From: Rachycentron canadum
Lineage: Eukaryota; Chordata; Actinopteri; Carangiformes; Rachycentridae
Reading direction: 5' to 3'
NCBI GenBank assembly: GCA_038496675.1
Contig: CM076658.1
Location: 13,291,388-13,355,387, forward strand
DNA length: 64,000 nucleotides
Notes under the pieces: model-generated
Told to the model about the DNA's origin: nothing
Database searches by the model: none
The model's input: only the letters and a program-made list of their open reading frames with translations
Shown: in pieces, positions 39,001-52,884 of the stretch
How the letters are laid out: each line of letters starts with the position of its first letter
How positions within the stretch are numbered: position 1 is the stretch's first letter
Program-made: the position numbers and the translations under genes

Positions 39001-42000
39001 CACCTGTGAGACGACTGCAGACGGCGCCTGCTGGAACTCTGTGATGTTGATTGATGGGAAGGAGGAGACGGTAAAGTCCTGTCTGTCGCCCTCCGAGATG
39101 AAGGGCCAGGTCTTCTGCTACAGCTCCCGTAATGTCTCCAAGAGAAACTGCTGCTTCACTGACTTCTGCAATAATGAGACTCTGCACCTGCACCCAGGTA
39201 CCACCAATATTATCATTATTAATTTCTATCAATACAAGATGGGTTTAATATGTTGCCGTGCTTCTGAATTGAGTATCTTGTTTCTGTCTGTGGTTGAACA
39301 TGGATTAATCCATTTAGACTGTCAGTGAATGTCACACTGCATAGTTACTGTGTTCAGTCGACAGCAGCTCCAGCTCAATCCCAAGTGTGGGATTTCCCAC
39401 TCATTCTGGCCCTGGCTAGACGAGGCAGATGCTGATCCCACTAGATCCTGTGACATAACAAATCTGGCAGAGGCTATGGGACGGCAGTTAGTGATCCTCC
39501 CCCTCCCTCCCCTGATTTATAAATAAATACTTTGTCAGGCATGTAGTCCAACTGCAAGTTAAAAGCCTCTCATAGGTCTGCTGGGTGGAAATTGGCCTTA
39601 AAGTGGAGAGAGATTACTTTACACCTGTGGATATACGACTCAGTGGAAAATGCTGGGAGGTCAGAGTCATACTTACCACGTGGGCTCATGGAAGCTTTGC
39701 TGCGTTAATGTATTATTTTTATTTAGAAGTATTTTTACCGCTTATTAGTACATCTGTATATTTGCTTTCAATTCATGGTAATTTAATACTGTATGGCCTC
39801 ATGTATATTATTGAATTTAGTTTTTCTTCAGCTGGGAGCAGCACATTATATTAAGCTGAAAATACATGTTTCTGTCTACATGATGAAAAGCCCTATGCAA
39901 ATACGACAATATTCAACGCTCCACCATGCTCCACTATCACTATCAGCTAGCCACTAACTTGTAGAAGGTAGAGTAGAGTGGGTTTATCAGAGCTTTTGCT
40001 GAAAACAGCTCCCTGCTGCTGTTGGAAAAGTGGTTGATGAGAGTGACCCAAATCAGTCAAGTTGTAAAATCAAAAGAAAAATAAAAAAGCTGAAAGATGC
40101 TTGAAGACTCTTCATAAGATGAGAACCACAGATGATAATTGTCTGAGTCTCACTCATCATGAGCAACGATTTACACATTATACAGAGTCAAGTGACCATT
40201 GCTCATATGAAAATATAGATTAATGCAGCTTTAAAACACAAAAACAGTATTATAGCGTCTCAGTGAGAAGCTTCTGACCTGTGTGGTTTAAATTGTGATT
40301 CCATTTGACATTTGACAGTCGTACGACATTAAACACCGTTTGTGAATTAAATCTTGAAAACATACAAGTGATTTTTTTTCCAATCCATTTAATTACTCAT
40401 TTTCTGACTGAGTGGTACAATACAACTACACTGACTTGTTTATTGTAAATGTTAGATGAGTTATCTGTCCATTTACTAATCAATTCATCGATAAATAAAC
40501 CAATTGTTACAGCTCTGATTTGCACACAGACTTTAAAAAAGCATGAACAGTAAATGTAAAAATACAAAACACATGTATTTAGCTGGGGTACTCCAAATGA
40601 CTTTGCTCAGAGGGAGGCACTGCTGTGTATTATGGTGGCTATATTCATATTTCATATATTCAAGGTCAAGTTCAACTTCTTTATTTTTACTACTGTGATA
40701 CACACTCTACATTAAGGAGCACAATATGGTTCTCCGCAGCGAAAGATATACATTACCAGACAACAATAAAAGTCAGCAAGTTACTGAAAGCAAATACAAT
40801 ACAGTGGTTCTGTATGTCTTAACAACAGCCTGTTTCATCTTCCTGAATTATAAATATTTGACAATATTTACATTTGATCACAGTAATAATACTTAACTTA
40901 ATTAGTTCATTATTAAATTTTGACACCAAATAAAACACAAATATACGTGTTTCCCCCCACTAATTTATTTGTCTAAAATAAATGTAAGTTAGATTTAATT
41001 ATCAGAGAATTAAATCAAAGGTGGAGGATGTAGGGGAGATTTAAAGGGAGAAGTGCTGCACACTGTTGATGAGATGGGTCGGGGCAACAGCCTGAGGCTG
41101 TGATGGTGTCGACTGCGAATGAGGACACTACAATCAATCTGTTCCACTGCTCTGCTAAATACGTGAGCTCATGCGGTGTGTTACTTGTTTGTCATACATA
41201 AAAACTTTGTGTTCATCAGTGCTGTGGCCTCTAAGGGCCTGAACAATAGGTACATTTGCACAACAAGTTGTTGTAGGTAGTGGTTTTAGAATTTGTATTG
41301 ACAGTTCTGTTCAGTTTATCATCCTTGACAAATTGGCATGGATAGTTCCTGACTTCTTCTATCCTGATTATTACCATAATCAACCAAAAATCATTTATTT
41401 AGATGTGTCAAACAAACAGTTTAAAAGTAGCAGTGGTTGCTGAGTAATAGCTCCTTGTACCACACAGAGTCACCAAGGGGCAAAAACAGTTTTTGTAGAA
41501 GTTGTTTTGCCAAAGGAGAGTAAAGGGTTGTTTTTCACCATGTCTGAAGAAGTCCAGTTGGATACATATTTAGGTAAAAGGGTAAAGATGTCTTAGGAAA
41601 CTGTGGTTTAGTTCAGTACGTGTTGCTTTGCACATTGGGTCATCTGCAGATGTTGCATGTGTACGTGTCCTGGTGTGGACACATACACATGCTTTGGGGA
41701 TTTGAGAAAATGGAAAAGGCTTGGGGCCCGTGAAGTTTGTATTTTTACAATACTCATTATGTGTATGTTGAAAGAGTCATTAGTTCCTGCAACTACATGT
41801 TAATGTAAGTTGGCCAAAATTAAATAAATATCATAAGTCTTGTTAGTGCAATATTCTTTTTTCCCCAAATGATAATTTAATTGTAGGACACAATATTCAG
41901 TGTGAACACTTTTGTCAGCATATCTGTAAATCTGATATTATCACAGTGCCCACCAGCTCTGCTATTTTTATTTGTGTTGAGATCTTCTTTGTCCACCCAC

Positions 42001-45000
42001 AGACAGAATGAAGGTCATGGATAGAAATGCCAGGTTACATTGTTTTGCCAAACCCACAGTTTTTTACAAGGCCTCACAGTGCACCTGCTTTTGGTCAGTG
42101 TGTGCCACCTATTTAAATGAACAGGCTTTTTGACAGGAAGAGAAAAAAATGCACTCTGGTTTTGGATTTTGCTCCAGAAGAGTTTCCTGGCAAGGTGCCT
42201 CTGTATCGCTTTATCACTTTTGATAAATGACATTTATGGGCAGTGATTAAGATTTCTGGCACAGTGAGAAAAAAAGTTATGCTTGCCACAGTTTTTTTGG
42301 CTGACATTACTCTTCATCTGCCAAATGTACAATTTCCATTTCTCTAAATCTTAAGGTTGCCAACTGCCTATGTCTTAACTTAACTGCTGAGTCTGTGTTA
42401 GGGTCAGAGAAGTGTTATACAGTGCATTAGACAAGGTTGTCTGCATATTTCAGCTGTTGTAAAGCACCAAAAATAATAATATATTCTTTTCTTGAGTGGC
42501 TAACTTCCAGCTACTATCTGTTGCTGACTTAAATTTACTTAATGACATGATCAATAACAGCCAGCAGAGGGTGCAACAGCCATAGGGAGCACAGTGACAA
42601 AAACACATCATTTCAAGTTCCCCATTTTACTTATTAATTTCTTGTGAGTTAATAATACAGGATTTGATGGATTTCCATTATCATGTTACTTATGTATGCG
42701 TGTTATCAGAGAGGTCTTTGGAAGAACCTGGCTGGAGCAGGTTGCAGCTCACTGTGGTGATCCTGGTGCCATCCTGCCTCCTGTGTGTGGGGATCCTGTT
42801 AGGTGTGTTCGTTGTGCAGGGCCACCACTGTGCCTACAGACGAGCACACAAGCAAGACCCAGAGGAGCCTCTAGATGACCAGATGCTCATGTCACCTGAC
42901 AAATGTCTGAAAGATCTGATCCATGACATGAGCACCTCTGGCTCTGGATCAGGTGAGAGAAAACTGACATGAGGGCACAGGCTGTGATTACTTGCTGTTA
43001 TATTCATCCTCTGTGCTTCTCATAGCACATAGGATGGGCAGTGGCTTCTGGTTCTGCGGCTTGAACTATTTTCTGTGCATCTTGCAGGTCTGCCGCTGCT
43101 GGTTCAGAGAACCATAGCCCGGACCATTGTCCTGCAAGAGACCATTGGCAAGGGTCGATTTGGTGAGGTGTGGCGGGGCAAGTGGCGAGGAGAGGATGTG
43201 GCAGTGAAGATTTTCTCCTCCAGGGACGAGAGGTCCTGGTTCCGTGAAGCTGAGATTTACCAGACCATCATGCTCAGACATGAGAACATCCTGGGATTCA
43301 TTGCTGCTGACAACAAAGGTGTTTGAACCTTACAGTGTATAATGAGGTCTACAGTTCTATTATCATGACAAGTTTGGATACTCTAACCTCACTTAATCAT
43401 CTACACAGTTATGAGACCATTAGTAACTGTATTATTTGGTGTGTGTTGCAGATAATGGGTCATGGACTCAGCTCTGGTTGGTGTCAGAATACCATGAGCA
43501 CGGCTCCCTGTACGACTACTTGAACAGGTACACAGTTTCAATGGAGGGCATGATCGTCCTGGCTTTGTCAATAGCCAGTGGGCTGGCACATCTCCACATG
43601 GAAATTATTGGCACACAGGGTAAGGCTGTAATTAGTAACTGACAAACATAAAGGACAGTAACCTCATGTCAGACAATTCAGTGAATTATAACACTTGCGT
43701 AGCAATAAGGCCACTATATACTAAAATGTCCCAGTAACAGTATTCAATCTAGATTCATCCGCTAATGGTCGTCATGGTATCATGACAATAGTAGTTTTTC
43801 AACTGATAAAAAACACTGGGGCTGGGGCTGCAGCTAATAAGTATTTTTAACAGTTAATGAATTAATTGCCTTTACGATTGATTAATTTGTCCCTGAATCT
43901 GAATAAAGTACAGAGTAGTAAAAAATAATTTTCCAAGTCCAAAAGTGATGTTTTTTTATATCTTGGTTTGACCAACAGTCCAAAACTCAAAGATATTCAG
44001 TTTACCATGATGTAAACCAGGGAAAAGCAGCAATCCCTCACTGTGATGAATCTACAATCACCAAATATTTCAGTAACAATTCAACTGTGTTAAAATGTGT
44101 TAATTTTAACTGATGGTTGAGATCTTAATCTTACTACTACAAAACATTGGTGCAGATGTTTTCTTATTACTCCAATCATCCTGCAATCTTTGGGCATGGA
44201 TCCTTCCTTCTATTCATCCATTTTTGAAAGATACACAACATTTGTCTTAATGCAAAACCATTTTTGGCCTTATAACCTTATTTAATACCTTCTTAATCAT
44301 AGGGAAGCCTGCCATTGCTCACAGAGACTTAAAGTCCAAAAATGTCCTGGTGAAGAAGAACGGTACAGCGGTCATTGCAGATTTGGGTTTGGCTGTGAAA
44401 CACAACTCCAACACCAACACCATAGACATACCGGCCAACCACAGAGTGGGAACCAAGAGGTTGGAATTAAAACAAATTCAACATTACATTTGATAAATTT
44501 AGCTGTTTTTCTTCTGCAGCTGCTCTATATTTTGATAATTTGTCCTGCAGCTCTGAATTTAAAGAAGACGAGACAAAGATTTAGAACAAACCCACTGTTC
44601 AAATCAATTGAGGAAATCAAAGATGTACTGGAGTTTTTATAACATTAGACCTTAATTATTTTGTCCTCTGCAGGTACATGGCCCCAGAAATCCTGGATGA
44701 GACAATCAATATGAACAGCTTTGAGTCATTCAAGCGAGCGGATATCTACTCGCTTGGCCTGGTGTTCTGGGAACTGGCTCGGAGATGCTCTGTTAGGGGT
44801 ACCTTGAATAACACGCACACACTTACCCCCACTTGCTTATTGATATTTACATGAATATTTAATGACTAAATTATGAAAAACTGCACTGTTGGGCCTCCCA
44901 ATAATAGTCAGCTGTTATGTGCTGTGTCAATTTGTCTCTTTTACACATTAATTTAAGGTAGTTTACATCCTTGTGTTTTTTTCATACACTGCACATCTTC

Positions 45001-46509
45001 GGTCTTGTGTGTGAAGAAAAGTAATATCATACTTTGTTGTTATTCAAACAGGACTTCATGAAGAGTTCCAGCTGCCTTATTATGACCTGGTGCCTTCAGA
45101 TCCATCCATTGAGGACATGAGGAAGGTGGTGTGTGATCAGAAACTTAGACCTAGCATTCCCAACCAGTGGCAGAGCTGTGAGGTAAGATAAGATAAGATC
45201 AAATAAAATAAGATTCATCACTAGTGTGCTTATGAAACTGTTACAGTGAAATATGAAACAAAATGAACATGCCAAATGCTGAAGGGGTAATTGTGATTTC
45301 TCATATACAATACATGTATGAAAGAATTTTTCATTTGTCATCATTTCCACTGAATGATTCAGTAGCTTTTAGCATCCGAACTCTCTTTAAAGCTGACTGA
45401 AAGCAGTGTCATCAGATCCGCTGCACAGTGTGATACTTCCCAGTTAGAAGCCTACTTGTAAGAAGGACGACCACAAAAGCCAAAGAAACAATCACAATGC
45501 CGTGACTGTGCTGCAGAGAGGTGGTTTCAGAGATCTTCAGAATGATGAACACGGTTTCTACTGGTCGAGTTTGTGCTGAACTTGACAAAACAGACTGAAC
45601 TGGAAACAGATGAAATCAGACCAGCGGAGCAGAATCGACGAATGACAATCATTTCTGCCCGTTATGATTATTCACTCATTGAAGTATCTGATCTGACATC
45701 AAGTACAGCAGGACGGGAAACACCCATGGTCAGACAACAAGTATGCTACAAACCAAGTGTCTGTCAGATAGCTGGTTTCAGCGTTTCACAATGGTTGTCA
45801 CTTTCCTAAAGATTTAAGGTTATTTCACACAGCAATCCGCCTGCTGTGAGGATGCAAGCAAGCTCAGGGTATTTGAATTTCTATCTCAACCTCTCTTGTT
45901 TTCATTTTTCACACAATTACTTTTATTGTCAGGTCACCTGTGTACAATGGACTGCGACAGCGTGAATGCCTTTGTTTTAAGTGCGGCCACTGAGAAAAGA
46001 ACACTATGTAGACACGAGTTCATCTGAAACATACTGAATCCTTAACTGAGTTAGATAGAGAAGACAAAGCAGGATGCCTGGGTAATGATTTTTTATGAAT
46101 TATTGATTTAATTTTATTTATCTTCCTGGAAAATTAAAAAAATGAATGCTACAGTAATAAGTTGTATGAAACTTGAAATTCTCTTAGAAGCTCAAAATAA
46201 TTTGTGAGGATATATGTTAAATATACACAAAGCCATATGAGCACTGATCACTCTAACATAACATAACGCCTAACTTATTATTTATGTTATTCAAGGCAAG
46301 ATGCCGACACTTGAGCCTGTTGTCTGAATGAGTTGTGTTATGACTCTTAGGTTAACGACACTGTCTCCTTGTTGATTTTCCAGGCTATGCGTGTGATGGG
46401 CAAACTGATGAGAGAGTGCTGGTACGCTAACTCCGCTGCTCGACTCACCGCTCTACGGGTCAAGAAAACTGTCTCTCAGCTGTCTGCCATCAAGGATGTC
46501 AAGGAGTAG
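33063..46509 (+). CDS. acvr1c: Activin receptor type-1C (ALK7, Nodal/activin/GDF type I receptor)
   Basis: Membrane serine/threonine kinase that phosphorylates SMAD2/3. Exons: 33063-33132 (signal peptide), 38967-39197 (ectodomain), 42710-42952 (transmembrane and first half of GS), 43088-43318, 43452-43619, 44303-44459, 44674-44798, 45052-45182 and 46384-46509. Phases all agree and give 493 residues, as in human ALK7. ALK7 and not ALK4 is indicated by ectodomain phrases LKCVC, GACW.SVML, VFC.SS and CCFTDFCNN, and by EEPL in the juxtamembrane. Kinase motifs: GKGRFGEVW, VAVK, L45 loop ADNKDNGSWTQ (SMAD2/3 type), [11 protein letters not shown] and MAPE. Only one ectodomain exon is present, unlike acvr1 next door. 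The donor after 44459 (AG/gttgga) is weak, but the junction restores GTKRYMAPE exactly. Confidence 0.96.
37311..37771 (+). repeat. Direct repeat pair (about 45 bp) in acvr1c intron 1
   Basis: Positions 37311-37355 and 37727-37771 are direct copies with one mismatch seen; both contain gtggtgtttcccatcttgtt. The entry spans both copies. Confidence 0.85.
37583..38406 (+). repeat. Direct repeat pair (about 84 bp) in acvr1c intron 1
   Basis: Positions of about 37583-37666 and 38324-38406 are direct copies with a few substitutions; both contain gatgtgccaactgacaaaaa and tgtaaagaagtgctttt. The entry spans both copies. The pair interleaves with the 45-bp pair. Confidence 0.85.
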
Positions 46510-48920
46510 TGAGATTTGTTGCCCACTCTGACCAGCACTGGTGCCGGCACCGGTGCAACAAGAAGAACTGGGGAAAACAGGGAGAAAACATCCCCTCTAA
46601 CTGCCTGAGGCTGCCCTCTTCAGGACACAACCACACTGTTCTCCCACAGAGTGCCAAAGTATTGTAGGAGGTGTCTGTGGCTGCCTTGCACACAGACCCC
46701 TGACCGACCAATTTGAACCAAACAGCTAAACTTTAGGTAGGAAGAGCCATACGAAATAAGAATATGTCAATGTATAAACAGATTGTTTTGCTACCTCACA
46801 CATTTAAGTGTCCAAAGCTTGAAATTGCACATTGTTATGTTTTCTGTGCCATATCCTGTAGCAAATACAGTATTGCTGGGTAGATAATGTGCTAAATGAC
46901 AATCAAAGCATATTGGATTTAAAAACCCAAACTGGTTCCGAATGATTTTAAACGACACACATGAATTTGGTTTGTCAGTTGTTGCTCCACACTTAACAGG
47001 AATACAAGAGTGCATTTAGCTCAATATATCTATGTTTTTTTTTTAAATTAAACTGTGATCTAGTTCTGATTATTGGTTGTTAGTCCTTCAGCATGGTTCT
47101 ATATATGAAGGCAAGGCAGTTGCTCCAGTGGTCAGTCAGTCTGTTGGTCCTCCACAGCTGCTGAATGACCTTTGGTGCAGACATTAACATTCCTCAGAAG
47201 ATGAACTCTGATGCTCAGACTTTTCATCTAGTGCCAGTAGATGGGCACTAGATAAAGAGAGTACAACTGAGGGTCATAGAGTACAGCTTAAACTATTGAA
47301 AACTGAGCCTGACAACCTAGAGTTTGTTTTTTTAATGATCACAGTAAAAACTTTTTTTATAAAACAACTTGAACCCTCTCTGGCACCACCCTGAGGCTAA
47401 ATCATTGTTTTTTGACTGGCTAGTAGCAAAGATCTAGAGAATGCAAAGATGTCTCTCCATTTTAACAGTCTCACCAGGAAACTAGCATTAAAGGCTTGTA
47501 TATGTATTGTTCTCAATATAGAGAAGTAAAACTTCGAACTCATACTACAGATTTTGCACATTTAAAGCTTTCCCTTGCTAAAAAGAGATGCCACCTAACA
47601 ACGGGATGCTACTTTTTGATAAAAACAAAGGCTCATTCATATATGTAAAAATGAATGTTTTGTTTTTTCAAACATTTATTCACAATGGAAATATAAATTA
47701 TTCAAATGACCTGATTCGCACTTAAGAAATTCAGACAAACAACTAACCTAACTTGCTAACATTTACTGATGGTTTTATTAGTTTTTTAACAGGGAAAAAT
47801 GAATAATTTATTTATCTTACGAGCCTGACTCTGTTTTATAGCAGAATTTCCATAGACCACATATAAAGCTAAACTAGAACAAGAAAATGATGACAATGCA
47901 CAAAATAGACAAAAAAGCCTGTTTAATCAGCAAATATAGTTCAATATAATGCTGTGCTGCATTAGAACTGGTGGTAGATCAGTTTAAGACATTTCACTTG
48001 GAGAACACAGTTTGGGCAATAAGTGCACATTAGGGTCACTAATGCCACTGTCGGACATTGCCCGTAAAGCCTTGTCATAACAGGCTTAAGGGAGGTGCAC
48101 ATGGGTAAGTCTGCATGCAGTGCACCCTCTTATGCACTCACGTGTGCAGGTGTGCCAGTGTGTGCACATGTCCATGTGTGTTTAATATCATGTTGAGTGA
48201 CCCTTTATTTAAAGATATGACTCTGATTATTATAGTGTTTGTGAAACTGTGAAACTGCTGCTGTGGATAAAAAATGTTCCATGTTTCCCATACACCATGT
48301 CTAGCTCTACAGCCTCAGTTAAGGTTCATATTTTTTTAGTTGCTAAGGCAAGTTACATACTTTCATGTAGCTGCTTAGTATCAGTGTTGAGACATACTAC
48401 AATATGTAAGTATTTTCCTGTCATGAAGGTATCAGAATTACTGGGTGATACTGTATGTAGCATCAGCAGTATTGCCTATTGAAAGTAAGCTATGTACGCT
48501 GGCCTGCTGCTATCTTGGCAAATATCAGTTCATGTGCAAGTTTGTATCTTTTTCTTTCTGTGAGTCATGTTAGTCATGGAATTATTTGACTGTGTTGCAA
48601 AGATTAGGAAATATTAAAAATGCAGTGTTTAAGCGTGTAGCTCTGCCCACTGACAATACCTGTAATGTAAATAACTTTTTATCTTGAGTGGAAATCATGC
48701 TGAGCCAAGCTTACAATATGTGTTGTCCATTGTGTCAAATCTGCTATTTCAAGCATCAGACAGATGACACGGAGAAGAATTGATAGCTAAAAGACTTATC
48801 AGTCATTCCAAAGATGAGTGACTACCATGCGCTATTTCTGACTGGTGTCTTTTTTTATATCTATATATATATATTGTATATGACATAGCTAAATATTAAT
48901 AAATGTGACACTGCTTTGAT
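46510..48920 (+). other. acvr1c: acvr1c 3' UTR (extent inferred)
   Basis: Follows the TAG at 46507-46509. The first clear AATAAA is at 48898-48903, which would make a 2.4 kb 3' UTR; another lies near 49234. A long 3' UTR is plausible for this receptor class, but the real cleavage site is not shown. Confidence 0.4.
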
Positions 48921-50412
48921 AAAATAATACCCACTTTTCATTTCTAAAGCCTGCACTTATTTTGATATACACATTTGATACATGCAAAACTCCTGTGTTG
49001 CACTGCACTATTTATTCTATATAGAAATAAGTGGGCTCAGCAGGTCAGTCAGTGCAGTTGTGTGCACATCATTACATGTAGGACAGAACTTCCCTGAGCA
49101 TCTTATCTGACACAGATCCTTTTTTATCTTCCCTATCACCCTTTTATTTTAACTGACATGACTCATCTGCTCTTGCTGTTCTGCAGCTCTATGTTCAGTG
49201 TTTATTAAATGAAATTGTCAGTTAGACAGAGGAAATAAAGCGTTAACACAGACGCCATCAGCGATACACAGATGAATCATTCCCTTAAGATTGTGTTATG
49301 AGTTACTTTCATAGATTTTACAGAGCTGCCTGTAACCTAAGGTCCCATAGTTTCACTTACAGGAAGGTAATTGTGCTCTCCTGTGAACCTCTCCATCCTA
49401 ACAACTCTAAGCAAAGACTTACCCACTTTTTTTTTTTTAACATTTTACATTTTTTTTTTACATTTTAATCCTTTAGCTTCACATTCAAATTGTTTAGTTT
49501 TCTGTTGTCTCCCTTCCTCAGAGTGGATGAGCTGCTATCACTGACCTTTCTGAACAAGTAACAAAAATGTGGATAAGGATTTGTAAATGTGTCTGAAATG
49601 CTGTGGTTGGTTGGACAATGCCTCTGCTGAGGGTCAGTGGGGCAGAGGGGACTGCTGTGAGGCAATCATGTACAGTAATGAGGCTTAGAGTGAATTTTCT
49701 CTGATTTTCTAGTCACCAAAGAAATGCAGCTTTTGTGCATAGTGAAAGATGATATTCTTTTCCTGTAGATTTTACATTGTACCTTATGAAAGCATGGGTG
49801 TGTTATTAGGGAAGAGTTTGTGCGTTGTGGTTTAGTTTTCTTTGACCCATCAGCTATTGTCTCCCTGACTGCTGGCCTGTGTGTGTGATTTTTCTTTTGA
49901 TCCAATCATGTCTGATGCCTTCAGCCCAATGACCCATGCTGTCTGTGTGGGGAGCGTGACACTGGCCCCAGGCAAAAGCAAGCTTTTGTCTGTCTTTATA
50001 AGACAAGTCTCCCTGCTTGGCAGAACACAGGACTCAGGTTCAGACCAAAGCTTAGCCCATTGAGAAACCGAGAGAAAGACAGGTTGGAAGCAGGTGCTGG
50101 TGGATGTATGAGGTGGCAGTTTCTCATGCATTGCTGATTTCTGACAGACCATAAATCGAATTGCTAAGACTGCAAAAAGGGAAAGGGACTGTTTGAAGGG
50201 GAATTGCACAGCTTAAACAGTCTACCTACTTTTCTTTTCTAAACAGCAGACCAACCCTTCACAAGAAAGAGAACAAAGAGTTAAGAGGGGTTAACAGAAA
50301 AGATGCAGGTTCCACCACAATCACATGATGTAGATTTCCGCTTTGACATTTTACTTTTGGCTGCACAGCAGGGCAGGGCCACACAGTCACTGAAGAGCTG
50401 CTGCAGCAGGAC
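48921..50412. other. Intergenic spacer and upstream region of cytip
   Basis: No coding exon recognised. It includes T-runs near 49430-49460. The part closest to 50400 should contain the cytip promoter and 5' UTR, but I see no diagnostic core element. Confidence 0.4.
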
Positions 50413-50427
50413 ATGATGCTGCTTTGA
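50413..50427 (+). promoter_or_regulatory. cytip: Four-codon upstream ORF before cytip
   Basis: Begins with two consecutive ATGs and stops at TGA, 13 bases before the cytip ATG. If the leader includes it, it would reduce initiation at the main start. Leader transcription is inferred. Confidence 0.4.
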
Positions 50428-50440
50428 GGACTACTCTACC

Positions 50441-52884
50441 ATGCAGTCCACCATGAATTTCAATGGACCTCAATGCAAGGGCAACCAGGAGAATTACATT
50501 GTGGATAATAATCCCAGGAAGAAAAGTTCTCTGTGGTCGCGACGTTCACTGAGGGGGAGCAGTGATCGACGCCGGCAGAACACAACCTCTCTGCCAAGAA
50601 TGTGCAAGGTAAGACAATAAGTCAAGTGTAAGATATGGTTAGAATATACTGTATATAGTATACAACACTTACAATATTGTTTCACAATGAGAAGCAATTT
50701 ACACCAACTGTGTAACAAAAATACAGCAGCCCGCTGCAACTGGCCCGGAAGCCTTTTAATGCCTTTTGAGTTGTGTAACATTATAGGATCAACATGCTCT
50801 CACATTGAACCACTTGAAACATAAATCAGCTATATTGTTTTAAAGAGGAACTCTGTATTTCTCCTTTTGCAGCCCAAACAAACCCACTCCAACTCACTGA
50901 TTGACTACTCTGACCCACAAAGGTAAATCTATCAAACCTAATGTGCAATTTATTGCTTTTCAATTATCAGAAGCAGTGAACACATAGTGTTCCAGTGAGC
51001 AGTGAGTTCCTAAAATATTTATCTTATTTTTATATTTTTTATTTTCCTTTGCACAGGACCACAATTGTACTGGAAAAGCAAGACAATGAAACATTTGGGT
51101 TTGAAATTCAGGTAAGTCTCACAACATTTTACAAGTATTAAGATGGAGTTTGCATTGCTATGATGTTTTTTAAGATCTAATTTTGGGATAAGCTTAATTT
51201 GTCTGGGAAAAAAAGTTGTTTTGGCAGCTTTTGTGATCAGCTTCATCTTTTGTTGCAGACTTATGGCCTGCAGCAGAGGAACAGCTCTGCAGTAGAAATG
51301 TGCACTTTTGTCAGCAATGTACAAGAAGACAGCACTGCTGAGACTGCTGGCCTGACCGCAGGTGAACCGCCTACATCCTCTCCACCCTAAATGCGCTATG
51401 CAGGCTTTCATGTGCTTACAAAACTGCCAGACCTTATTGTACCATTCTGGTCTATAGAGGTTGACATATATAACTCTTGATCCACATATAACTTTCTTCA
51501 TAACTGCCCACCCACCCACCAAGACACATAGGCACACACTCACAAAACACAGATGCACAAATATAATGCAAAGCAATCTTGCATCTCATTATTAATCACT
51601 TCCTCTTTTTTTGCATCATTGTTTATTGTAGGGGATGTTATCATCACAATCAATGGGGTGAGCATTGAAGGGTCATCTCATCAGCACATACTGGATCTGA
51701 TACGAGAATCAACCAACAGTCTAAAGTAAGTGATAGCAGTGACAACTTCCTAAAATGCTGGCACAACAAAGCACAACAGAGAATAAAGAATTGTAAAAAC
51801 AATATTATAAATGTGCTGGTGTTTAATGTTGCATGACATTCTGTAAATTACAGGATGGAGACTGTATGTGGGAATGTAGTGAAGCAGATAGAGCTGGAGA
51901 AGAGGATGAACCTGCTTAAGGTGTGTCTCTCGCCACCCTGTCCATGTTTGTTGTTTGTGTTCTGTAACTGTGTGATTGCATTATTACAGAATGACCTACT
52001 GCTGCATTACTGTGTGAATATGCCTATTATTTCAGACTGAGATGGTATATTGTAGGGGATTGTTTTGAGTGGATCAATTATTTAAAAATCTACAGACAGT
52101 GTAACATTGTGTTTTGCTTTTGTCAACACAGCAATCGCTACGTGAGAAACTGGTGGAGCTACAAACACTCACATTACAGGAAAAACGTCTCATGCGAGGT
52201 GAGTGTCAGCTCAGCTGTCAGACCACAGCACTTCCTTTCTTGCCCCTATTTTCTGTAAAGCCAAACTGAAAATGGTGTGAATTAAAGTGTAAACTCCAGA
52301 TGTAAACTCCAGATGAAGGAGTTCCCCTGAAAAATAAGCATATAGTAGAAGGTACTGACGAACTTCCTGTTTCGTGACTTCCTGGAGCTGTTACTAACAG
52401 TGACTTGATGATGTTTTCAGGTAATTTGAACGACAGCAGCATCCACCTCTCCATGGACTCCTCTTTGAGCTCCCCCACAAGCCGGCACTATGGCCGACGT
52501 TTTTCCAGTGACAGTAGCTATAGGAGTGTGATGACAGATGACAGTGACCAGGCCAGTGTCTTTGGGGATCTGTGCTCTCCCAGCCCATGTAGTGCAGCCA
52601 GCACCACAGACGACAACTGCTTCTTCTCCAGAGATTTTCCCCCACAGGACAGCTCTGACAGATTCCCATCGAGCTCAAGCCACCGACAGTCCCTCAGCAG
52701 CTCCAGTTTAGCAGGAAGCAGCAGCTCCCTCTCTCCTTCCTGGGAGGAAACAAGAATCTCCTCCTTGTTTGGTACCCTCCCCAGGAAAGGCAGGAGAGTG
52801 AGTGTTCGCAAACACATCTTCAAGTTAATTCCTGGACTTCAACGATCAGTTGAAGAGGAGGAGATGGGAACAAACGTTCAGTGA
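50441..52884 (+). CDS. cytip: Cytohesin-interacting protein (CYTIP/CASP, PDZ adaptor)
   Basis: Adaptor, mainly of leukocytes in mammals, that binds cytohesin-1 and regulates integrin adhesion. Exons: 50441-50608, 50873-50922, 51057-51111, 51259-51361, 51632-51725, 51854-51920, 52132-52198 and 52421-52884. Phases agree and give 355 residues (human 359). The PDZ domain starts at about residue 75 with the CYTIP signature EKQDNETFGFEIQ and includes QEDS.AE.AGL, GDVI and INGVS. A leucine-rich coiled coil follows (IELEKRMNLLK, then LREKLVELQTLTLQEKRL). The final exon is serine-rich and ends in the conserved block FGTLPRK, SVRK and IPGL.R.VEEEE. The first exon is basic and diverged from mammals; its ATG has a second in-frame ATG four codons later. 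It sits between acvr1c and ermn, as in human. Confidence 0.95.

Noticed and set aside
33063..46509. Calling the second receptor acvr1b (ALK4) or tgfbr1
   Set aside because: Ectodomain phrases LKCVC, GACW and CCFTDFCNN and the juxtamembrane EEPL match ALK7, and CYTIP/ERMN/GALNT5 adjacency is the ACVR1C locus.
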